A DNA stretch of 36,898 nt from Saccoglossus kowalevskii (Eukaryota; Hemichordata; Enteropneusta; Harrimaniidae), in NCBI RefSeq assembly GCF_000003605.2, contig NW_003129865.1, positions 11,812 through 48,709 on the forward strand. Reading direction: 5' to 3'. Numbering within the stretch: the stretch's first letter is position 1; every line of letters begins with the position of its first letter. Below, piece after piece: positions 21,719 to 32,134 of the stretch. Made by a program: the position numbers and the translations under genes. The notes under the pieces were generated by a model, which was not told the origin of the DNA, did not search any database, and worked only from the letters and a program-made list of their open reading frames with translations.

Positions 21719-22559
21719 CATTTAACGTAAACACGTTCATCCGTATTTTATTATATTCAGAGTGCATCCGAATATACACCTGTATTGCAACATTTTCAAT
21801 GTTCAGTGTACTTTGGCAGTTCACGGCCAAGAGGTCCATGTTGCTGATGAGGTTAGATGCGTGAACTTCGCGGGATTTGGGAGCTCAGCTTCCTTGACAG
21901 GCTACACTTAAACTTTAAGACACTGAGTGAATTGACTCAAAGAACGCAGGTTCCTCACATATAGTTCAATTGTATTACTAACCGACTCACCCCATCGTTA
22001 TCACTCACTGAATCTATTTCTATGCAAATTTACAATTCGTTGCCGTGTACACGTCATCGGTCAATGACTGCAAGTCACTGGACATGATTACGAGATTACC
22101 AGCTCGCCAAACTTCTGGGAATAAATAATATAGACGATATATTTATAAACTACATGCTTATAATACTGCATAATATACGACCCAAATTAGGGCTAGTGAC
22201 AATAAATGACCATATAATATTAGCCAGGGCGCCTAAGTGCTTCCGTTCTACAATTATATGTATAAAGGTACAAAGGTTTTAAAAGATGATATAGAGATTC
22301 TGACTCGTTATGGCAGCTAGGCACTCAACATGGGCAGTTTAATCAGTCAATAGTCAGTGGCAGCGGTACAGGGGGAATCTACAATCTGAGAGTAGCCGCA
22401 TCCCTTCTGATGCATTGTGTCATTGTGTTGAATGCACTACTACACTCGTGTGTTTATAAATTCCGGTCTATATCATAATGGTTTCCAAATAACGTTAATG
22501 ACCGATTATCACATTAATTCTGAATCTACTCATTACATTAATCAGAAATGTTTGTAACA
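21719..22559. other. Gene-free stretch
   Basis: There is no open frame with recognisable content and no repeat I can define. Confidence 0.4.
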
Positions 22560-22935
22560 TGACTGATAATAACATTTTGTTTTATTGCCCAATAAAGAAA
22601 AAGAAACAAAGCAAATAATGACAAAAAGAAAAGTACACGAAAACTACGACTGGTATACAGTGGTGAGACAAAAAATGAATTTCTTGTATTAAACCAACCA
22701 ATCATTTGAGAGCTCCCATTTACCTTAGTGATATTGTTTCCTTTCCTTTATATAGGGCTATTTCCAACTCTATTTTCTTATTTTCACGGACTAGTGATTT
22801 AAACGCATTTGCAGAAGGAACTGTAGCACATCTTCTACAACTATAGGTATACTTTTTGAACAGTAAAATGAAGTGGTTCAAAATTAGATTGTCATCATTT
22901 AAAATACCTAAAATTACATGTACTATATTAAACTT
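22560..22935 (-). pseudogene. LINE retrotransposon C-terminal tail and 3' end
   Basis: The minus-strand frame reads VHVILGI, LNDDNLILNHFILLFKKY, TYSCRRC, PSANAFKSLV, NKKIELEIALYKGK and then stops at 22722-22720. This is the pattern of the extreme C-terminus of many non-LTR reverse transcriptases (a NHxILLxKYxIYxCR block, then P...F...V....IE..IA). About 135 nt after the stop comes AATAAAACAAAATG (AATAAA at 22586-22581), consistent with the element's 3' end. A (TG)n tract (22996-23037) lies on its 5' side. It is truncated; all catalytic parts are missing. Confidence 0.6.
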
Positions 22936-22993
22936 TATTTGTTGAATAATGCTACTCTCCGTCTGCAATGCGATGGTTCTTACTATCAGTTTA

Positions 22994-22995
<2 letters not shown>

Positions 22996-23037
<42 letters not shown>
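22996..23037. repeat. (AC)21 microsatellite
   Basis: 42 bases of perfect AC/TG dinucleotide repeat. Confidence 0.97.
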
Positions 23038-23041
<4 letters not shown>

Positions 23042-23134
23042 AAACCTTGACACACGAGAGTCGCACAAAAGACACAAATACATGTAAAATCATATTGTTA
23101 CAAATAACCGTTGAGGGCAGCACACACTGAAAGG

Positions 23135-23172
23135 ATGTACTAGTATATTTGCAAAACATTATACTAGTACAT
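23135..23172. repeat. Perfect 13-bp hairpin
   Basis: The arm ATGTACTAGTATA (23135-23147) and its exact reverse complement TATACTAGTACAT (23160-23172) are separated by a 12-nt loop. Each arm contains the ACTAGT palindrome. No T run or gene end is adjacent, so a terminator role is not indicated. Confidence 0.75.
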
Positions 23173-24540
23173 TTATATGTGCTACCTAAAAGAAACTAGT
23201 GACCGTAACGTCTAGCCATATGGAATGACTATTTAGGATCACGATAACCAAATATACACTACAAGTAGTATTTAGTAAAAATTGTATTTATTTATTTTCA
23301 TTTTAGAATTACATATATTTGTCACTTATTCGCCAATTAAGCTTATTATGATTAACCTACATATAGGAATTCAATATGAGGGCATAGGTTGAGGTTATAA
23401 CGAGAATACCGCACGCAAGCTGATTCGACGAAAGCAGACATTCGAAAACGCCCATAATACATACGAACACATCAGAACACATCCGAACACGTCCACAACA
23501 CATCCGAACATTCCGTACAGTAAATTGTTTTCGATGTCAGTTGTATAACAATGCGTGCAGGTATGGTTGTGAAAGCGACTGACGCGTCGTATTTTCATAA
23601 AAGCATACAAATACAAATCATTATCATAACATATGTTGCTAGTATGCCTAAAAAAACTTCGAGCATGGAACATTACAGAGGAGGTACATGCCACAATTGG
23701 CTGAAAGATCATCGCATTTGCATAAATAAATATTCACGAGCTTTTCGAAAGCTAACATAATAGTTCTAAGTCGACTGATTCTATCGTTACGAGCTGGACA
23801 ATGTAATTCAAAGACAGGTCAACGTGTTTTAGGGACATATTTTTTATCAAAGTTCTTTTTTTTTCTTTATTGAGGTCTCAGCAATTTACAAAATTCAAGA
23901 AGAATGCAGAGGCACGTCGAGATTTACTCTCGTACTATTGCTAAAAATTGCGCACAATGTTTTTAATATTTTTACCAGTGCTAAGTTACCTACCGCAATT
24001 TGAAAGGGGACAATTTTGAACGCAATAGATGCGTAGAACTCACTCCGGAAAGAAACTATAGTAGCGCCAAACCGGTTGCATCTTCGCCATCCCAGGACCA
24101 TTTATTCAGCCTGAGGCGAAGCCTGGCAACACCACGATTCACCGTATGTCGCACGCCCTCAAACGATTATAAGATTCAATTGGCTCATTTGCATCACCCA
24201 ATCAGAACTCACGATAGAAACGACATATTACTTTGTAAAATTCCGGCAGTATGTTGCATGACGCGATTGGTTGCGTCTCATTTAAATGTATGAATAATTC
24301 ATTACTACAAAAAGTTTGTTGATTTTAGGGCAAATAAAACAAAATATTATGGTTTGATTACAATATATGTGTAGCTTGTGCATGGTTTCAAGTGTTTTAA
24401 TAAAAAATGTTGTTAATAGCATTTTTGAACCACGGTTTATGATCGATGTTTTTGGCGTATACGGAAATCAATAAATGGTTTTCGTGTTATGCAAGACACC
24501 GAACGCTCTGAAAATCACAATGAATGTACATGTATATAGA
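23173..24540. other. Gene-free stretch
   Basis: A short degenerate array of CGAACACATC-like 11-nt units lies at about 23463-23512. The overlapping frames at 23395-24293 lie on both strands and show no known motif. Confidence 0.4.
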
Positions 24541-25006
24541 CCACAGGGAGCCCAGGAACTATATATCAACTGTAGTACGCAGTCTCAATCACAAGACTGG
24601 TTACGAACCACATCGAGGTCACGGCTCGGTTAGCCTTGCTCAACTGGTTGTTGACAAAATACAGAACAGACCACGCCTCCAACTGTGCCGTGCGTTCGGG
24701 CAAACCGTTAGGAATTCCTAAATGGAGTCAATTTGTGTAGTTTTCTTGATTTATTCTGCAGATATCGGTAAAATGTAGGTAAGGCTTTGGCGAAATTTGA
24801 TGGAGCAACTAATATTCTTCAACCTGGTATTTTTTTTAGATTTTATTTTTCATTCTATTCGTCTGTTTTTTGAGTTTAAAACATGTGAGCTGGCTGGAGC
24901 TTTCATCCCTTGTCTATTTCTTACACTAGATACCAGCCGATACCCCCCCCCCCCGCTCATAGAGACTGCGTACTACAGTTGATTATAGTTCCTGGACTCC
25001 CTGTGG
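24541..25006. mobile_element. 466-bp inverted-repeat element
   Basis: Terminal inverted repeats of about 46 nt: the left begins CCACAGGGAGCCCAGGAACT (24541) and continues to CGCAGTCTC (24586). The right, reverse complemented from 25006, begins CCACAGGGAGTCCAGGAACT and continues to CGCAGTCTC. The arms differ by one substitution and a small indel. The interior has no transposase and includes a C12 run (24943-24954). CAGGG-like ends suggest the hAT group, but no clean 8-bp duplication is visible at the borders, so the superfamily is uncertain. Confidence 0.75.
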
Positions 25007-25377
25007 TTAGATACGACATGTTTACTACAGTGTGATTGTGCGTTCACTTTTAAGCTTTTTCTTGGCATGCAAACCTTTCTAATTAGTATTCATATACCAC
25101 GAATTTTCACAATCAGGTGTCACGTGACCTATGAGTCAGGTCACTTTAAAGATGGCGATGTAAACACGGCTGTTGAAAACGCTTGTGCTATCTTCACGGA
25201 AATTCCGTTACTTTCTTGAATATTGGCGATATTATTTTTCTGTCAAAAATGTTGACATGTGAGTATATTATCTTAGTGTAGTTTAGTTTGTTTGGTGGTG
25301 CAGTTTAGCGTTGACACGTATTACGGGTTTGGTGTAATACTGTTTGCAGTTCTCACGACAACCATGATTATAGGGTG
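25007..25377. other. Promoter-like stretch with donor site
   Basis: This stretch includes GTCACGTGACC (about 25120), an ATGGCGATGTAA mini-frame and ATG at 25249 followed by a good donor (GTGAGT at 25260). A pyrimidine-rich acceptor (TGTTTGCAG) ends at 25349. Together they could be a 5' untranslated exon and intron of the short frame at 25381-25575. No core promoter is certain. Confidence 0.3.
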
Positions 25378-25380
25378 ATG

Positions 25381-25575
25381 ATGTCGTACTCGTTAATAAC
25401 AATGGCTAAAACGCCGACCCAAAATGGATACAATAGAAAAGTTCGCCCTGGCTCTCCATCCGGAGGAAAATGCAGAAGGGTCCTTGATGATTTAATTAAT
25501 ACCTCTATAGAAAACACCAGTAAAGCTGCGCATACCGGATATGGGACAGATTTACGTCTTCAAGAAATTCTCTAG
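25381..25575 (+). CDS. Hypothetical short frame
   Basis: An ATG frame of 64 residues, rich in Lys, Arg, Ser and Gly near its N-terminus (AKTPTQNGYNRKVRPGSPSG), ending in TAG at 25573-25575. No known family. It follows a plausible splice acceptor (25349) and precedes a RecQ-like helicase relic by about 100 nt. It may be a first exon, the whole of a small protein, or chance. Confidence 0.2.
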   Translation: MSYSLITMAKTPTQNGYNRKVRPGSPSGGKCRRVLDDLINTSIENTSKAAHTGYGTDLRLQEIL

Positions 25576-25681
25576 CCGTGGACTGGATGCTACTTCCAAC
25601 ACGTAATCGGTAATGATACAAAATACACACCGTTGAAAGAAGGGCGCCCTCACGTGTGATTCTTCCCCTAGTAAAATTAAA

Positions 25682-25908
25682 ATGGTGGAATATATAGAAA
25701 TTAACGTGTTGCTAGATTTTTCTCGGTGAACGAGCTTACTGACCATCAAAAGAAAGCCCTTAATGCTGCATCTGAGGGAATTGATATGTTTGCAACGAAG
25801 ACCGGGTCAGGCAAGTCGATATATTATCAGTTTCGACAGTTTTGTCAGTTTACTAAAACACGGTTTGCACAAATATTTAGACATCCCATCGTCTTCATTC
25901 AACGTTAG
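25682..25908 (+). pseudogene. RecQ/DEAD-like helicase N-terminal fragment, frameshifted
   Basis: From about 25720 the frame reads ELTDHQKKALNAASEGIDMF and then ATKTGSGKSIYYQF. This is a Q-motif-like lead followed by a Walker A (P-loop) TGSGKS, in the arrangement of RecQ-family DNA helicases (LxxxQxxAL....G.D.F....TGSGKS..YQ). One frame earlier, ATG at 25682 (AAAATGG context, just after a CTTCCCCTAG acceptor-like site) encodes MVEYIEINVLLDFS, which fits the start of such a protein; a one-base frame change near 25720 separates the two. After YYQF the similarity fades and a stop follows at 25906-25908. No DEAD/DEAH box is found downstream. It is most likely a broken copy or an isolated exon. Confidence 0.5.
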
Positions 25909-27607
25909 AATATAAGATTTTGGAAATGTGTCAGCGGCCTTCTGTTCTCGACTCCAGATAAATCAGCGCAAAGCCTACCTACCGCCATTGTTTTAATCTG
26001 TGGTGACCCCCCCCCCCCGGCCGTCACATTTATGATACAGAAAAGCTGATTGGTGGCGCCAGTTCCTTGGCACGCCCAATCAAATGACTCAATTTAACTG
26101 CAGTGAAATACAGCTTTTCTTAACACGATCCGACCGGTTATGAATGACCGGCGTTAGCGAAACCGTGCGATTCGGACGATGAACCGGTTGTTGGTCGAAG
26201 TGTTTTACAATAGACACAATTTTAGGGATTTGAATAAACAAACAAGTAGACGTAGACTATTATCACTTAATACATTTGCTTAAATTTGCGTGATGTGATT
26301 GGTCAATGCCTAATCCGAAATACAATTCAAAATCGGATAAAAATAATTACAAGAACCAGGGGGGCGTTATGAATGAGGGAACGAGCACGTTCATCATGTA
26401 CGTACAGAACAGAGCGACACTAAGTGCGTATACGCGTTTTATTTAGAAGGAAATGCGATAAATAATTTTGAAAATAAATGCACAGGGAGATTGTTATGCT
26501 TTAACCAGTTATACATGTAGTGTGATACCCATAATGAACAAACGCGGAGTTTTGATGTGTATATATCGTATCGCCGCCAGTTTTCCATTAAAATAAATGT
26601 TTTAATAGATTTTTATCAGATTGAAGATATCATTTTTAGACCCATGTTACATGTTCTGATTATTAAATAATAGAATCACCAAAGTTAGTATTGAATAAGG
26701 CATTTTTTTCGCCGCCCTGGCCCCTTACAGCCCCATCGCTGTGCCTATTTGAACCATACGCTATATATTGCTTTTCAAAAAAACATTAGGTAAACACATA
26801 ACTTCCAATATATATATGACGTCATACAACAACACATGTATTTCATTGTTTATGGCACAACATACACTCTCAGACTACATTACATAGAAACGTATATATA
26901 TTTATGTATAACCAATTGATTACGTCAAGGGCTTCACAAACAAATATCACGAATGCGAATGAGGTTGGCATATTAAACAGCAAGTGCGAAATATGAGTTT
27001 ACCCAAGGCGACCCTAACCACTTGCCCGGCAACTGATACATACATTCCGGGTCAATAATTTGATGTGCCTTGTATCACACCACGCCTATTCAATCTTCGT
27101 AGTTATGTTTGTCTTAGAGATCATTGGGTTTGTTATATGTTATATGGGTTTAAGATGTATTGAGAATGTTTAGAATATGTCAGTGAGTATATTTCGATGC
27201 AGGATATGTTTCCAATACACACTGTGAATAATTGGTTGAGTTGAATATTGTGTCGCCCAATACCATTTCTACATCGTGCAGTGACTTGGTTTCTATATAA
27301 ACAGACATCAGTCCGAAGAAAGTCGTTGCCAGCGTCACGTTTGACATGGAACGAGGCGTATGTTTACATGGTGTATTTATACACTATATTCGAACACGTG
27401 CCACGCAACGTATGTGACTCACACTACAACCCAATTATGAATATTGGACGTGTCTCGAAATATGTTGAGCATATGTTTATTTCCATAAGTATCGACACGC
27501 AGGGAATGATTTACAATGACTACGTTAATGATGACCTCAAACAGCCAATCAGATTTATGTCAATTTAAAGTTGCTGATTTATGTCTATTACAATTGCTGT
27601 TTATTAG
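25909..27607. other. Gene-free stretch
   Basis: Contains a C12 run (26007-26018) and ACCGGTT/CCGGT strings at about 26130-26200. The 106-codon plus frame at 27248-27568 starts without ATG and has no recognisable motif, so it is not called as a gene. Confidence 0.4.
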
Positions 27608-28010
27608 GTCGAACACTGCACAGATTCTAGGCGTTAGTGGAGTGCTGAATAGTAGATGACACTGCACAAAGTTTTAGCGTTATTAAAGTGATGTATAACA
27701 GGAGGAAAACTGTAGATTGTGATGATTAAATATTCTATTGGGAGGGTGCTGAATAGTAGGTGGAACACAGTATAGATTCCAGGCGTCGGTGGGGTTCTAT
27801 ATAGTAGGCGGAACATTGCAAAAATTCTAGGCATTAGTGGAGTGCTGTACAGTCGGTGGAACACAGCATAGATTCCAGGCATTACATGAGCGCTGTACAG
27901 TAGGTTTGACACTGCATAAATTCTAGGCATTAGTGGAGTGCTGTATAGTAAGAACATAGCATAAATTCTAGGCATTGGTGGAGTATTTTATAGTAGGTAG
28001 AACACAAGTT
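27608..28010. repeat. 48-bp minisatellite
   Basis: Units start at 27782, 27830, 27878, 27926 and 27971 with a 48-nt (last 45-nt) period. The core of each is TTCTAGGCATTAGTGGAGTG followed by CTGTATAGTAGGTGGAACAC-like sequence. Older, more diverged units lie to the left from about 27608. Because 48 is a multiple of three, the minus strand forms an open frame of repeating MPRIYAVF-like 16-residue units, which I regard as a by-product. Confidence 0.85.
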
Positions 28011-28383
28011 CTAAGCTCCTCTTTACATAATAAACCTTGGGAGTGACAGAGATAACGGCACACAATTATCAATATAAATTACAGACGCCGTCAAGCCCAA
28101 CAAAGGGGTTCGGTGACTCAGTCTACTACCCACAATTCATTGCGATTATATCCTCGTGTGTCAGATTAAATAGACGCTATTGTCATTGACAGCTCGGCTT
28201 GGACATTTTAAATACATATTTCTTTAATATTGGACCAGACTTCTTCATGCGCCAAATATTTCAAATCCGGTAAATCTGTAAGTATTAAATCTTTCTCATT
28301 TTATTCTAAATTACTCAGAGATTTGTCAAATAGTATTATGAAATTATAATCCATTAAAGAGAGAAGGAAACGTTTACTATATA
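28011..28383. other. Gene-free spacer
   Basis: No coding sequence or repeat was recognised before the ATTCT microsatellite. Confidence 0.4.
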
Positions 28384-28453
28384 ATTCTATTCTATTCTAT
28401 TCTATTCTATTCTATTCTATTCTATTCTATTCTATTCTATTCTATTCTATTCT
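28384..28453. repeat. (ATTCT)14 microsatellite
   Basis: Fourteen perfect ATTCT pentanucleotide units. Confidence 0.97.
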
Positions 28454-28987
28454 GGATTCAGGCCAAAAGGGTGCAATGTGTAGCTACCTTGCCCTTCCTA
28501 CTATCTGTTCATCATATCGGCACATCTGCTCTTCTCACGTGTCTTTTCGTCTGTTCATAATGGTTACATGTTCATTTCATGAGTGATTTTATTAATTGTT
28601 ATGTCCTTTTCCTTGACATTGCAGTCTGTTGTAATATCACTGACCCGCCTTGAATGCCTCCTAATATTTGGATAGGTACAGGATAACACCGCATGTCAAT
28701 TATTAATTTTTTGTTGACCTTTGGTGTCAACTTAGTAATTAGTTCTTGAGAACTCGGCATACAGGAACACTGTTTCAACTTATATGAGTATCGAAAAATT
28801 TGGAACGACACACTAACTGACTGAGCTACATACGGTCTATGAGAGTAGGGTCGGAACATCACGGTATGTAATTTATTGGGTCAGGGCGGGTCACGCCGTG
28901 AGTGTCACGAGTTTTAGTTAGTTTCTTTGTGTAGTTTATGTTTAAACGACTCCTCCTTGTCAGTGTCATTTTTAGACTGTCGTCAAA
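28454..28987. other. 5' flank of the first CRAL-TRIO gene
   Basis: No TATA box is evident close to the start codon. The ATG-proximal 60 nt are free of upstream ATG in good context. No other gene was recognised. Confidence 0.4.
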
Positions 28988-31003
28988 ATGGCTGCCGCGC
29001 CACCCGAATACATATGTACATTAAGCAAGGAACTTCAGGAGAAAGCGAGGAGAGAATTAAACGAAACTGCCGAAACACGCAAAGATGGTCTGAAGAAGCT
29101 ATTTGAGATGATCCAAGCACGTCCTCATATGAATTGCCCAACGGACGCAGTATTCCTTCTTGGATTTTTGCGAGCTCGAAAATTTGACATTGACCGATCA
29201 TTCAAACTGTTAGAGAATTGGTGTCGTGTGAGGGTGGAAATGAAGGAGGTGTTCAGCGACTATAGGCCATCTACTGCAAAAGAACTAATACAAGACGGGG
29301 TATTCTTCTCTCTCTCAACTCGAGATTCAGAAGGACGCCTTATAAGTATATCTCGTCCAGGTAATACGCTAGTCGTCAGCAAACGTATGACTCTGTACAA
29401 ACAAAGTTTTGATATTTATTAATTCCGTACGATACTTTAAAAAGACAACCGATTATACGTATTTGTCGCTAGATATCAGTGTAGGTATAATATTGTGTTG
29501 ACACCAGACTTGCATTGTAGGTAAGTGGAATCCCAAGAACTCTACGGTATGGGAGTTGATGAAAGTTAGCGTCATGGCAGGTGATATCAATATGATGGAC
29601 GAAGAAACCCAAATAAATGGAGTCGTACTGATTCTTGACATGGGCGGGATTGGTATGAGACATATTACGCAATTTGGACCTCGTTTAGCTATGAAAGTAG
29701 CACCGTTAATGAGTTCCGTAAGTTGTATCATGTTAAAACACGTTGGGGTAAATTAGGGGTTAGAAATACCAGGCTAAGATACCAGTTACTAAGTATGCTT
29801 CGAATATAACATCTACCGTGGAACCAAATGAACTCTGTTGAATTACACAGAAACGTAAAACTATCGTAAACAGTATTGCGATGACCTATTTTTTAAAACG
29901 TGGATGTGTGTTTTATAGTAACTGAGACCTGAGCAAACATACTATATCATATCATATCCAGCTGATCAATTTATCATCCAAAACGGTTGATATATGTAAA
30001 TACACATTTGTTGGTTTTATAATTATAATATAAGCGTTACTATGCTAAGTGAAAGAAATTAAATTAGAAATGATGTAAATCGGATTTGCAGATGCAGTAT
30101 TAAGTTGCAGCCACTGAAATAATCATTTATTATTTCCCAAAAATGTCCACCTGGGATTACAGGCAACCCTTGCGTTACAGTTTTAGCACATCTCAACGCC
30201 GGCAATAAATACAATACACTCTGTTTATGTCTGCTGTGTTTCTTCTTGTAGGACACGTTTCCACAAAGAGTTGGTAGCATCAATGTACTCAATGAATCCG
30301 GATTTTTTGATGGTATGTATGCCATCTTAAAACCGTTTCTTAAAGAAAAGATTAGAAAAAGGGTAAGTAGTAATATATTTATAGAAACTTCAGGATACGT
30401 AACATATGTTGATTGTCGTTAGTTTTGTTCGCTAAGTCCGGTTCATCCGACACCTGTCATAACGGGTAGAATGCACTACAATGCACAAGTTATTATATTT
30501 GTATTAAAGCGGGAGAGTCGTCACATGCGCACGCGCATAACAACATACGCTAAATACGCAAAGACTCATGGGTAGACTCTTGTTTGTCAACAATCACACG
30601 CATGCCCAGGTGACGATTCCCATGCTTTAACCCCCATCAAATAGGTTATCGCAAAAGTTTCTCAGGTCAGTAAGAATAATTCTCGACGTTGACATATAAA
30701 ATTGTACTGGATTATAGTTACCTGTATATTTGTGAAATAGTTACGTATAACCTTTGACATTCACAGTTTTTTATCCATGGCGATGATCTGAGTAAACTGC
30801 ACAGCAAAGTATCATCATCGCTCCTGCCAGGTGAATATGGCGGCTCTGTTGAAAAGTCACTTGATGACTTTGCCAATAGGTGGGCAGATTTATTACATAG
30901 CAAAGAGGACATGTTTGCTGCTATGATGGACTATGGACTGAAGAAGACGAAAAATAAATACGTTAACAGCGAAGAAAGCGTGGCTCGTGTAAACGGAATA
31001 TAG
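28988..31003 (+). CDS. CRAL-TRIO (Sec14-like) lipid-transfer protein, alpha-TTP/CRALBP-like, complete
   Basis: Four exons, all with GT-AG introns: 28988-29360, 29521-29717, 30252-30362 and 30767-31003 (stop TAG). Introns are in phase 1, 0 and 0. The product is 305 residues, within the usual range for TTPA/RLBP1-type proteins. CRAL-TRIO N-terminal helical domain is about residues 15-80, with TDAVFLLGFLRARKF (52-66). The lipid-binding CRAL-TRIO domain is about 95-265, with INGVVLILDMGGIG in exon 2, INVLNESGFFDGMYAILKPF in exon 3, and EKIRKR joined to FFIHG at the exon 3/4 junction, then LLPGEYGG in exon 4. Family role: cytosolic carriers of hydrophobic ligands such as tocopherol or retinoids, with the basic patch near EKIRKR contacting phosphoinositides. 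The actual ligand is unknown. The start ATG has an AAAATGG context; a possible ATTAAA signal is at 31012-31017. It is a tandem paralogue of the gene at 34907. Intron 3 carries a MITE. Confidence 0.92.
30504..30630. mobile_element. TTAA-flanked MITE, copy B
   Basis: A 119-bp element (30508-30626) between TTAA at 30504-30507 and 30627-30630, inside intron 3 of the CRAL-TRIO gene. The left end AGCGGGAGAGTCGTCACATG and the right end (reverse complement) AGCATGGGAATCGTCACCTG are inverted. Interior strings ACGCTAAATACGCAAAG and CTCATGGGTA are shared with the copy at 6799-6963, so both belong to one family. Confidence 0.75.
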
Positions 31004-31189
31004 ATAAAGCAATTAAATGGAAACAAAGTACATTAACATCAGTGACCCTCGGCTTACATTAACGATACATTTGTACATGTATTATATTTTGTTCGTGACA
31101 TTTATTCATATGTCTATTATGTATAGCAGATATGATTACAGTTCAAACTAGCATTCATAAACTGGCGTGTACAAATCTGTTCAATTTAT

Positions 31190-31321
31190 TTAAAGCGCGG
31201 TGGTCGTCGCGCAGCGCATGTTCGAATTTCATGTAAATGAACAATGTATTTTACACGCGTTGTACACGTCGCTATGAGTCCCATATCGAACAAGTTGTGC
31301 ACGACGACTGCCGCCTTTTAA
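31190..31321. mobile_element. TTAA-flanked MITE, related family member C
   Basis: A 124-bp element (31194-31317) between TTAA at 31190-31193 and 31318-31321. Its ends AGCGCGGTGGTCGTCGCGCA and (reverse complement of right) AAGGCGGCAGTCGTCGTGCA share the GCGG..GTCGTC core with copies A and B, but the interior differs. It sits about 190 bp downstream of the stop codon of the first CRAL-TRIO gene. Confidence 0.6.
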
Positions 31322-31738
31322 CTACGTTGGATGTTTACAACGCTGGGAAGAGGCTCTGCTGTGTAGAGCTGCAATGAATCCCTACCAAATGTTCAATATA
31401 TTTAGCCATGATTAATACAATGTGAACTTATTTAACTGTATGCCATGCAATTTTGTTTGGGTGCGATCAGCACAAGCTAGCAGCAATGGGTTGAAAACAC
31501 CGTCCACTGAGTCATGTGTACAGCGAGAAATATCAAAACAGGCGGATCATATCATCTAGTAAATTTTACTAGTTTTGAGAATACATTTGTATAGATTTTT
31601 TGTTAAATGTAAATCTCAATTAATAAATATGATTCTAGATTTATTACTTCATATGTTCTTCATATAGTATACCCTAAAAAGTATTAGCAACTTTGGTAAT
31701 TAATACGCACAGCTTAAAACACAACAGTAATCATACCA
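31322..31738. other. Intergenic spacer
   Basis: AT-rich DNA without recognisable genes, between the MITE at 31190-31321 and the 9-bp-duplication element. Confidence 0.4.
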
Positions 31739-32134
31739 CAATCTGATTAAAATAAGATCCTGGTTGGCTTAATTTTTTTTTATATAATTACTATAATTAT
31801 TATTTATTTTAATTATTTACTATAATTATTATTTATTTTAATTATTTTTTAACGTTGCAATTATTTTGCTGCAAGAATGGTTTTGTTCGTGAAAGCCACC
31901 GGGATCTGAACAATCCGCATAGGAACTCTCGTTCCAGAACCAGTCAATTTACTCAGCCAATCACAGAGCGTCTTACAAAGCGGTTAAACTCATGTTTTGC
32001 GCAAGCGTAGAACTCCAGATGAAAAAAATGGCTGACCACTTATATGTACTGCTGCGGATAATAAAAAATATATAATAATTATAGTAATTATATAAAAAAA
32101 TTAAGCCAACCAGGATCTTATTTTAATCAGATTG
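31739..32134. mobile_element. Non-autonomous element with 9-bp target duplication (MULE-like MITE)
   Basis: A 396-bp element with long terminal inverted repeats of about 60 nt, both starting CAATCTGATTAAAATAAGAT; the arms are nearly identical, differing in the length of a T run. It is flanked on both sides by the identical 9-mer ATCATACCA (31730-31738 and 32135-32143). Long arms plus a 9-bp duplication are the hallmark of Mutator-like elements; superfamily assignment is inference. It has no coding sequence. The left inner part has a 29-bp tandem duplication (31790-31847). The exact duplication and near-identical arms suggest recent insertion. Confidence 0.85.

Noticed and set aside
22720-23055. 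Minus-strand frame starting with a Cys-Val repeat
   Set aside because: The N-terminal part is translation of the TG microsatellite; only the part below about 22935 has LINE similarity.
23463-23512. CGAACACATC direct repeats considered as a CRISPR-like array
   Set aside because: Units are about 11 nt, degenerate and without spacers; the host is an animal.
24600-24680. tRNA-like GAGGTCACGGCTCGGTTAGCC string
   Set aside because: No acceptor stem or anticodon arm can be formed around it; it lies inside an inverted-repeat element.
27248-27568. 106-residue plus-strand frame
   Set aside because: It starts at TTG, has no known domain and no splice context.
27634-27975. 113-residue repetitive minus-strand frame
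   Set aside because: It is translation of a 48-bp minisatellite; no start context or expression signal.
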